This document shows positions 27,923 through 34,193 of a stretch of DNA of 34,193 bases, piece after piece (position 1 is the stretch's first letter; the number at the start of each line of letters is the position of its first letter). The notes below the pieces were generated by a model. That model was given only the letters and a program-made list of their open reading frames with translations, was not told the DNA's origin and ran no database searches. The stretch is from Candidatus Binatia bacterium (GTDB taxonomy: Bacteria; Desulfobacterota; Binatia; UBA9968; JAJDTQ01), in contig JAJDXX010000183.1 of the NCBI GenBank assembly GCA_022823055.1, positions 1 through 34,193 on the forward strand, read 5' to 3'. The translations under genes were made by a program, and so were the position numbers.

Positions 27923-28867
27923 GTGCTGACCATCCACCGGAAGATCAGGGGTGAGCGATTGAGCAGCAAACCGTCGAAATCTGAGATTGCCCGTTGTCGC
28001 ACGGGCATGGCTGAACTGCTGACGGATGCGGTCGCGATGACGCACAAGCTTGAGCGGAGGTTGGACGTTACCGGCGGTTGGTGCGAAGCCACAGCGGATA
28101 TCGACATCAATGCAGATCCGGTCGCGACCGTAGGGATCGCAGGCGCGCTGCTGCTTCGCAAGGCGCGGATACACACGGTCGCCGTCCTCCGGGCCAACGA
28201 AACCAGCAACCTGCACTCGCTCGCGGTGCAGATGCGGTCGGTTCTCGAATGTGCCGGACAGGTCGTGTTCCTCTATCAGAACCTGATCATTGCACCGGAT
28301 CTGCTGATGTCTCGGGAAAACGCCATAGCAGCCGTCGGGAACCGATTGAACGCGGATTTCTATCAAGCGCTCCGCAGCAGAACGAGAGGCCAAATCAGTG
28401 GAGAGAAGCTGCGCGAAATGGCTATAGACGCGCAAACCGCAGCGGCAGCATCAGTCGGGGCGGCGACGCCTAAGCAGCAGAAGGCGTGGAGCCTCAATCA
28501 AGTAGACAAGACGGCAACCCTTGAGAAAGGCCACGAATGGTACAGCTACTTGAGCGACCACTTTACTCACGGCAAGCTGGCGGACTGGAAGGGGCTTTCG
28601 TGGCGGGGTGGCGTTATTTCGATCGACATGGTCGAGGACGAATTCACGTTCTTGGGATTGATGTCCTATCTAGTGGACCAAGTGGCTCTTATGAACTCTG
28701 CCGCAGCATTGTGCCCAGTCGCCGGTGACGCGAACGATCAGTGGGACCGTTGGATAGAACCTACGCTGGTGCAACTACGCCACGTGCGGGACTCATCGAA
28801 GAAGCTCGTGGACGCCGCCAGAATTGCCGCGACAGGACAACCGGATGGAAGCACTCGAACCGATTGA
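27923..28867 (+). CDS. Hypothetical helical protein (DUF5677-like impression)
   Basis: Long ORF; LLLRKARIHTVAVLRANETSNLHSLAVQMRSVLECAGQVVFLYQN and HEWYSYLSDHFTHGKLADWKG. Starts possible at GTG 27923 or TTG 27959. Confidence 0.6.
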   Translation: MLTIHRKIRGERLSSKPSKSEIARCRTGMAELLTDAVAMTHKLERRLDVTGGWCEATADIDINADPVATVGIAGALLLRKARIHTVAVLRANETSNLHSLAVQMRSVLECAGQVVFLYQNLIIAPDLLMSRENAIAAVGNRLNADFYQALRSRTRGQISGEKLREMAIDAQTAAAASVGAATPKQQKAWSLNQVDKTATLEKGHEWYSYLSDHFTHGKLADWKGLSWRGGVISIDMVEDEFTFLGLMSYLVDQVALMNSAAALCPVAGDANDQWDRWIEPTLVQLRHVRDSSKKLVDAARIAATGQPDGSTRTD

Positions 28868-29372
28868 GGTGCAGCGCGCTCGGTGCAAACAGTATCGGGA
28901 TCAGCTTCACAACCTTGCTCAAATCCATATCGATATAGACACCCCGAAACGCAGAGTGCGGCCGGACGAGCCAGACTTGGTCTTCCGGCTTCGCAAAGTG
29001 TGCCTTCATGCGCTAGCGATCGCCAAATGCGAAGTCAGCGCCGACGGTATGCACGTGATGACAACGGAGCTGCGGGCGGCGTACGAGCAGATGGACGCCG
29101 TATGGAAATGCCTGCCAGACGAATGCCGATTCGATGAGGACCGCGAATGGTGGTCTGACGAGGCAAGAGATGGGCTGGCGGCGTACAGCCATCCGACGCC
29201 GGTCAGCTTGGCCTTGCCGCTGGCGACGGGCGGCTTCGATGATGCCGATTCACCAGCGACTTTCCTAAAACTCGCCGTATGGCTGGGCCGCCTCGGATGC
29301 GCATACGGACTAGCACTCGGCTATCTGGCACGCCTGCTGGGCATCAACGGCAACATCGACTTCCGTCTGTAG
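28845..29372 (+). CDS. Hypothetical protein, overlapping partner of the 27923 gene
   Basis: MEALEPIEVQRARCKQYRDQLHNLAQIHIDIDTPKRRVRPDEPDLVFRLRKVCLHALAIAKCEV...; 23-nt overlap with the upstream gene suggests translational coupling. Confidence 0.6.
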   Translation: MEALEPIEVQRARCKQYRDQLHNLAQIHIDIDTPKRRVRPDEPDLVFRLRKVCLHALAIAKCEVSADGMHVMTTELRAAYEQMDAVWKCLPDECRFDEDREWWSDEARDGLAAYSHPTPVSLALPLATGGFDDADSPATFLKLAVWLGRLGCAYGLALGYLARLLGINGNIDFRL

Positions 29373-29502
29373 TCGACACTGCATGATATGCGCTAATGCC
29401 GATCCGTGACCTGCGCCATGGTCAATTTAGCCGGCTAGATTCCGGGAGTCAGACTTCAGCGCTCAAAACGGCTTTCGCTGCTGGGGCGTATTCTACAATA
29501 AC

Positions 29503-29526
29503 GTTGTCAACGAAATCGTTGACAAC
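29503..29526. promoter_or_regulatory. Perfect 24-bp palindrome (11-bp arms, 2-bp centre), candidate operator 1
   Basis: GTTGTCAACGA-AA-TCGTTGACAAC; contains the TTGACA -35 hexamer at 29519-29524. Confidence 0.75.
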
Positions 29527-29547
29527 AGACTCCGCGTGTTGTATCGT
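29519..29547 (+). promoter_or_regulatory. Candidate sigma70-like promoter of the tandem ATPase operon
   Basis: TTGACA (29519-29524), 17-bp spacer, TATCGT (29542-29547), 28 bp before ATG 29576. Confidence 0.5.
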
Positions 29548-29567
29548 TCAACAGTTTCGTTGAACGA
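29544..29567. promoter_or_regulatory. 24-bp palindrome (9-bp arms, 6-bp centre), candidate operator 2
   Basis: TCGTTCAAC-AGTTTC-GTTGAACGA; shares TCAAC-N4-TCGTTGA with operator 1. Confidence 0.7.
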
Positions 29568-29575
29568 GGTTCCTC

Positions 29576-30820
29576 ATGAGATCGTCTACGGGCCGCTGGG
29601 TGAGTGGCGATGGCTTCTTCGATCGCAAGGCTGAATTGGAGATACTCGAATCGCGAGTGCGCGGGCGCAACCATGTGCTGTTGACCGGACAGCGCCGCAT
29701 GGGTAAGACCAGCGTCCTCCGCGAGCTCGGGCGTCGGCTCGCGTACGATGGCTGGATATTCCTGTTCGTCGATGTCGAGGGAGCTGCCAGCCCGGAGGAT
29801 GCGATTGCCGACATCGCGCAGGCGGTACACCCATATCGACCCATCGCGTCCCGTTTCGCGGAGGGCATCAGACGCTGGCTCTCCGACAGGATCGAAGAGG
29901 TTAGCGCGAGTCAGTTTCGATTGAAGGTTAGGGCCGGCCTGGATCCCGGTAGCTGGCGCCGATACGGGGAGCGGCTGCTGCGCGACTGTGCAAGCCAGGA
30001 AGAGCCGGTCCTGCTGGTCATCGACGAAGTGCCGATTTTCCTGAAGCGCATGCTTGAGCGCGACGAAAGCGCCGCGCGGGTAGATGAGTTCCTGAGCTGG
30101 TTGCGCGCCACAACCCAAGCGCTGGGAGAGAATTCTCCAGTTCTCATCCTGTCCGGCAGCATCGGGCTGGAACCCCTTGTGCGCCGGCTGGGTATTCCCG
30201 ACCGCATCAACCATCTCGACCCGTTCCGGCTAGGTCCATGGAACCGGGAAACCAGTGTCGCCTGCTTCGAGCGTCTGGCGGAGAGCCATAGATTGCCTGT
30301 CGATGGCGGCGTGGCGGGTGCGGTGTACGACTCGCTTGGCGTGGGCGTTCCTCAGCATGTCCAGTCCTTTTTTGCGCGTCTTCGGGAGCACGCCACCATG
30401 CAGGGGCGGGACCGAGTGACGGTCGAAGATGTCGCCGAGGTCTATCGCAACGGGCTTCTAGGTCCCTCCGGGCAGAGCGACCTCGTGCACTACGAGACGC
30501 GGCTCAGGGAAGCCTTCGATGACGAAGGCTATTCGCTCGCCATGGAGATCGTCGCAGAGGCGGCGATCGAGGGGGCGTTCACGCTGGGCGCAGAGCGCAG
30601 CCTGGCGGCCCTGTACCACGAGCTGGTGGAGGACGTGTCTGTGCGCATCGCGGATGCGCTGGAGGTGCTCGCGCACGACGGCTATCTGGAGGCCGGGGAG
30701 GATGGGTACCGTTTCCAGTCCCGTTTGCTCAAGGACTGGTGGACAGCGCGCTTCAGGGACCACCATGTCGCGCTGGAGAGGCGCCTTGAAGCCTCCGCTG
30801 CGGTGGGAAACACGAAATGA
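29576..30820 (+). CDS. P-loop ATPase with C-terminal winged-helix-like region (archaeal ATPase/STAND-like)
   Basis: FDRKAELEILESRVRGRNHVLLTGQRRMGKTSVLRELG (Walker A), PVLLVIDEVPIFL (Walker B), PVLILSGSIGLEPL (sensor-1-like), C-terminal RIADALEVLAHDGYLEAGEDGYRFQSRLLKDWWTARF. Confidence 0.85.
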   Translation: MRSSTGRWVSGDGFFDRKAELEILESRVRGRNHVLLTGQRRMGKTSVLRELGRRLAYDGWIFLFVDVEGAASPEDAIADIAQAVHPYRPIASRFAEGIRRWLSDRIEEVSASQFRLKVRAGLDPGSWRRYGERLLRDCASQEEPVLLVIDEVPIFLKRMLERDESAARVDEFLSWLRATTQALGENSPVLILSGSIGLEPLVRRLGIPDRINHLDPFRLGPWNRETSVACFERLAESHRLPVDGGVAGAVYDSLGVGVPQHVQSFFARLREHATMQGRDRVTVEDVAEVYRNGLLGPSGQSDLVHYETRLREAFDDEGYSLAMEIVAEAAIEGAFTLGAERSLAALYHELVEDVSVRIADALEVLAHDGYLEAGEDGYRFQSRLLKDWWTARFRDHHVALERRLEASAAVGNTK

Positions 30821-33555
30821 GCGGGACAGAAGCCGCCGTGGCGAACGGAAAGCGTCCCATACGCAAGTTCAACCCGGGTCTGCTCCAGTCCGACGAGGAG
30901 GTGATCGCGCAGTTCGCGGTCAGGCAGCACGAGTTCGAAATCGTCAGCGAAGTGCTGCGGAGCAACATCGGTACCCCATCGTGCCAACACACCCTCATCG
31001 TTGCTCCAAGGGGCCGAGGAAAGACCATGCTGCTTGCCCGCGTGGCGGCGGAACTTCGAGGGAACCCGCAGTTCGCCATGCATCTTCTGCCCGTCCGGTT
31101 CATGGAGGAGAGCCAGGAGGTCTATGATCTCGCCAGCTTCTGGCTGGAGACGCTGTTCCACCTGGCCAGAGAGATCGCGGCGGATCATCCCGAGTTTGCG
31201 CGGGAGTTGTCGGAGACCCACAGTTCCTTGTCCTCCCGATGGCGTGAAGAGGGCCTGGAGGGGATCGCCCGGGCAGCCGTACTGGACGCGGCGGACCGGC
31301 TCGGCCGCAGGCTCGTGCTCATGGTCGAGAACCTGCAGTCGCTCTGCGAAACCGTGGACGAGGAATTCGGGTGGCAACTGCGTGGGGTGCTCCAGTCCGA
31401 GCCCCAGATCATGCTGCTGGCCTCGGCCACCAGCCGCTTCGAGGGTCTGGAGGATGCCGGGGAGCCTTTCTTCGAGCTGTTTCGGATCGTCAATTTGCAA
31501 CCGCTGACCACCGAAGAGTGTCGCCGTCTCTGGACCATCGTGAGCGAGCAGGAGCTCAGCAGGCACGAAATCAGACCGCTCGAAATTTTGACGGGCGGGA
31601 GTCCCAGACTCCTCGTGGTGATTGCGGCGTTTGCGCGGCATCGGTCATTTCGCCAACTGATGGAGGAACTGGTCGGTCTGGTCGACGAGCACACGGAGTA
31701 CTTCCGCGGCCATCTGGAGTCGCTGCCGAAGAATGAGCGCCGCGTCTATGTCGCCCTGATCGATTTGTGGCAGCCCTCGAGCACCGGCGAGATCGCGACG
31801 CGGGCGCGCCTGGATGTCCGGGTCGTATCCACAATGCTCGGACGGCTGGTCGACAGGGGCGCGGTGACCGCGGAGCCGGATGGAGGCGGCAGGAAGCGGC
31901 TCTATGCTGCTTCTGAACGCCTCTACAGCATCTACTACAAGCTGCGCCGCGAGCGCGACGAAGCGGCCGTGGTGGAAGCCCTGATCCGGTTCATGGTGGT
32001 CTTTTACGATGTGGGCGAAGTGTGGCGCATCTCGGACCAGTTGTTTCAGGACGCTTTGGAGTCGGCCGAAATTCATGCCGGAATTGACCGCGCACTGGCT
32101 GGGAAACCCACATTGCGCGATCTCGTGGGAATTGACAGTGCGGGGGCCAGGAAACTACTTTCGGACGACTCCCCCATGAAATGGGATTCAGTCAGGAGAG
32201 TCTCCGATAAGGTCCACGATAGGCGGCGCGTCGACGCCCGAATGCGATTGCACAATGACATCAAGGCAGCCTCTGAAAACAAAGACTGGAAGCGCGTTCT
32301 GGAGATCGTCGAGCAATATGTTTCCCATGGATGGCTCGCTTCGGGATCGGAATGGGAACACGAGGATGACTGGGCCTTTCTCGCGCACATGAGAAGCAAC
32401 GCGCATCTCATGCTGGGCGAATTGGATCAAGTGGTCGCCATCGGGAACGAAGTTGCCGAAAGGCTTGGTGACCCGCGAGAAATGACGTTGCTGTCCAGAG
32501 CGTGCGCAGTGGCGCTCAACAAGGCGGCGGCACAATTGGAACTCGGAAACTTCGAGACGGCGAAATCGGAGTGCCGACGGATCGTCGATCAGTTCGCAGA
32601 GTTCGACACGCGGTGGTTCCAGGAGGAAGTCGCGGCTGCGCTCCTCGGGCAAGCGAAGGCAGAGAACAAACTCGGTGATTTTGGTAATGCAATCGCTTTG
32701 CTGGATGAGGTCCTGGTGCGGTACGGGGAGAGCGAAAATCAACACGCTCAGGTGCAGGTTGCACGATCGCTGGTCCTCAAGGCGGAAATAGTGAGACGGC
32801 GTCAAGACGATCACAGGGGGGCCGCGGCGATTTACGGGGAGATAATCAAGAGGTTTGGCCACAGCAAGCATCTGGAAATCCGCAAGCACTTGACGAGTGC
32901 TCGGATAAACCGAGCTTTTGCTTTTGGGGCAATTGGCGAATTCGATGAGGAGATCGCTTCCTATGACGAACTGATCGTTCGGCTTGATGATCTTGATACG
33001 CTGGGGGAGAAATGGACCGCGCTGGTTGCCCTAGCGTTCAAAACTCGAAGATTGGCAGAGTTGGGTATAGCCGACGAGGCTCTGCGGGCGTGTGACGACT
33101 ACGCTCGTCGCCTTGAGGCCAGTGCCGATGAGTGTTCGATAGAGACGCGAATGTGGATGGATTGGCACGCGAATAGCTCGCGTGCCTTGGCATTGATGAC
33201 CAAGGGTGCGTCAGAGCCTGCCATGGAGGCCTTCCGGTTGGCATACGCCGCATTCCTGCCTCACTACGAAATTGCGATGGGCGAGATGTTGCGGCTGGTG
33301 CCGGAGTTGATCGCGGCGGGTGCTTCGGAGCATGAACTGGTCGGAGTGCTTGCCGGAGACGACGGAAAATCGGAAGCGTTGCTGCCCATGATCATTGCCC
33401 TGCGACAAAGGGCGGGCGAGACGGTTCGCGCTCCGGCAGAAGTGCTCCAGGTGGCGGCCGATCTCCGGAAGAGCATCGAGGAGCGGATCGCCAAGGGTGT
33501 CATGCCCGGCTTCATGCTTCGATTGGAAGACATGAATAGTCAGGACGAAATCTGA
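30817..33555 (+). CDS. P-loop ATPase + winged helix + TPR-like repeat protein (STAND-like), 912 aa
   Basis: Walker A LIVAPRGRGKTMLL, Walker-B-like RLVLMVENLQSL, IMLLASATSRFE; wHTH-like TGEIATRARLDVRVVSTMLGRLVDRGAVTAEPDGGGRKRLYAASERLYSIYYKLRR; C-terminal helical repeats (ELGNFETAKSECRRIVDQF, KLGDFGNAIALLDEVLVRYG, GAIGEFDEEIASYDELIVRL). ATGA overlap with upstream gene. Confidence 0.85.
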   Translation: MSGTEAAVANGKRPIRKFNPGLLQSDEEVIAQFAVRQHEFEIVSEVLRSNIGTPSCQHTLIVAPRGRGKTMLLARVAAELRGNPQFAMHLLPVRFMEESQEVYDLASFWLETLFHLAREIAADHPEFARELSETHSSLSSRWREEGLEGIARAAVLDAADRLGRRLVLMVENLQSLCETVDEEFGWQLRGVLQSEPQIMLLASATSRFEGLEDAGEPFFELFRIVNLQPLTTEECRRLWTIVSEQELSRHEIRPLEILTGGSPRLLVVIAAFARHRSFRQLMEELVGLVDEHTEYFRGHLESLPKNERRVYVALIDLWQPSSTGEIATRARLDVRVVSTMLGRLVDRGAVTAEPDGGGRKRLYAASERLYSIYYKLRRERDEAAVVEALIRFMVVFYDVGEVWRISDQLFQDALESAEIHAGIDRALAGKPTLRDLVGIDSAGARKLLSDDSPMKWDSVRRVSDKVHDRRRVDARMRLHNDIKAASENKDWKRVLEIVEQYVSHGWLASGSEWEHEDDWAFLAHMRSNAHLMLGELDQVVAIGNEVAERLGDPREMTLLSRACAVALNKAAAQLELGNFETAKSECRRIVDQFAEFDTRWFQEEVAAALLGQAKAENKLGDFGNAIALLDEVLVRYGESENQHAQVQVARSLVLKAEIVRRRQDDHRGAAAIYGEIIKRFGHSKHLEIRKHLTSARINRAFAFGAIGEFDEEIASYDELIVRLDDLDTLGEKWTALVALAFKTRRLAELGIADEALRACDDYARRLEASADECSIETRMWMDWHANSSRALALMTKGASEPAMEAFRLAYAAFLPHYEIAMGEMLRLVPELIAAGASEHELVGVLAGDDGKSEALLPMIIALRQRAGETVRAPAEVLQVAADLRKSIEERIAKGVMPGFMLRLEDMNSQDEI

Positions 33556-33618
33556 CAGGCGGTGTTGATTGGCAGGCGCCTGCGTTACGTGGCCGTCGAC
33601 CGGAGGACTGAGTGCATC

Positions 33619-34020
33619 ATGAGTTGGTTGATCAAATGCAGTGGGCATCTCACTAATCGGGTCACGAAGGCCGCCAATATAGTAGGTCTTCTTAACGCCC
33701 ACCGTGATGCTCAAGACTGGTTTCGTTGTGGCTGCTGTGGGGGCCGGGGCTACATCGAAAAATGTTTCAAGCTGCAAGAAGAAGGCGAATACTGGAATCC
33801 TTACCTGTTGGGTGCGGTGCGTCTAAGTGACAATCCTGAGAACACCTATCAGCCGTTCGCGTTCCTGGTCAACGAAGACAGTCCGTCCCAGGCTCCGGAT
33901 GCCGTCTGGTTCTCCTACTACAAGGACCTCCGCCCTCACGGAGGGAGGTTGAAGCTCGGGTACGGTCCCGGCGGGCCGCCTGTAGTTGCGCTGGACCAGC
34001 TTGCCAAACTGATCCCGTGA
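33619..34020 (+). CDS. Hypothetical small Cys-rich protein
   Basis: MSWLIKCSGHLTNRVTKAANIVGLLNAHRDAQDWFRCGCCGGRGYIEKCFKLQEEGEYWNPYLLGAVRLSD...; GGAGG upstream of ATG 33619. Confidence 0.6.
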   Translation: MSWLIKCSGHLTNRVTKAANIVGLLNAHRDAQDWFRCGCCGGRGYIEKCFKLQEEGEYWNPYLLGAVRLSDNPENTYQPFAFLVNEDSPSQAPDAVWFSYYKDLRPHGGRLKLGYGPGGPPVVALDQLAKLIP

Positions 34021-34056
34021 GGTCGTCATGGTGTGGTGTCCGTTGGGGAGTCCTAG

Positions 34057-34193
34057 CAGGTTGTTGAAAAAGTCCGTCTGACGCGGATACATATTTTGAA
34101 TGTTCGTAGTGAGACGGAGGAGTCGATGAGAGGCACTGATCCGCGTCAAGAAGGGATGTTCAGCTATGTATCGCCGGAAGCCCGTGTTCCTAA
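34057..34193 (+). mobile_element. 5' end of an IS1182-like insertion sequence (terminal repeat plus transposase N-terminus), truncated by window end
   Basis: CAGGTTGTTGAAAAAGTC terminal sequence, then ATG 34126: MRGTDPRQEGMFSYVSPEARVP..., a recognisable IS1182/DDE transposase N-terminus. Confidence 0.8.
34126..34193 (+). CDS. IS1182-family-like transposase, N-terminal 22 codons only
   Basis: MRGTDPRQEGMFSYVSPEARVP, frame open to window end. Confidence 0.78.
   Translation, partial: MRGTDPRQEGMFSYVSPEARVP

Noticed and set aside
27776-28435. 219-aa minus-strand ORF overlapping the 27923 gene
   Set aside because: Antisense to a better-supported ORF in an apparent plus-strand gene pair; no recognisable domain.
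1-34193. tRNA or rRNA genes as island anchors
   Set aside because: No cloverleaf-like or rRNA-like sequence was noticed on either strand by eye; tRNAscan would be needed to exclude formally.

Overview
The window is GC-rich bacterial DNA. From about 1 to 26 kb it is mostly a metabolic and transport neighbourhood: an iron(III)/polyamine-type ABC transporter cluster with two paralogous permeases, an M24-fold protein, a solute-binding protein, an ornithine-cyclodeaminase-like protein, an MFS exporter, an amidohydrolase, an alpha/beta hydrolase, a CaiB-type CoA-transferase, and two convergent hydantoinase/oxoprolinase (HyuA/HyuB) pairs. A compact R-M module (beta-class DNA methyltransferase plus XcyI-like endonuclease) lies at about 8.0-9.9 kb. 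From about 26.3 kb to the right edge the content looks accessory: a universal stress protein, a pair of uncharacterised helical proteins, a tandem operon of two P-loop ATPases (414 aa ATPase+wHTH, then 912 aa ATPase+wHTH+TPR) and a small Cys-rich protein, ending at the 5' end of an IS1182-like insertion sequence. The most interesting signal is this tandem ATPase operon. Two related 24-bp palindromes (shared core TCAAC-N6-GTTGA, centres 41 bp apart) overlap the -35 and -10 of a good sigma70-like promoter directly upstream of it. Other points: an M24 'peptidase' that has lost most metal ligands, an isochorismatase-like protein lacking the catalytic Cys and Lys, dRS3-like ATTCCC-N8-GGGAAT repeats, a hexapeptide His/Asp/Arg repeat tail on a surface-protein-like gene, and a probable frameshifted mini-gene. 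All family calls come from reading the sequence; no searches were run.
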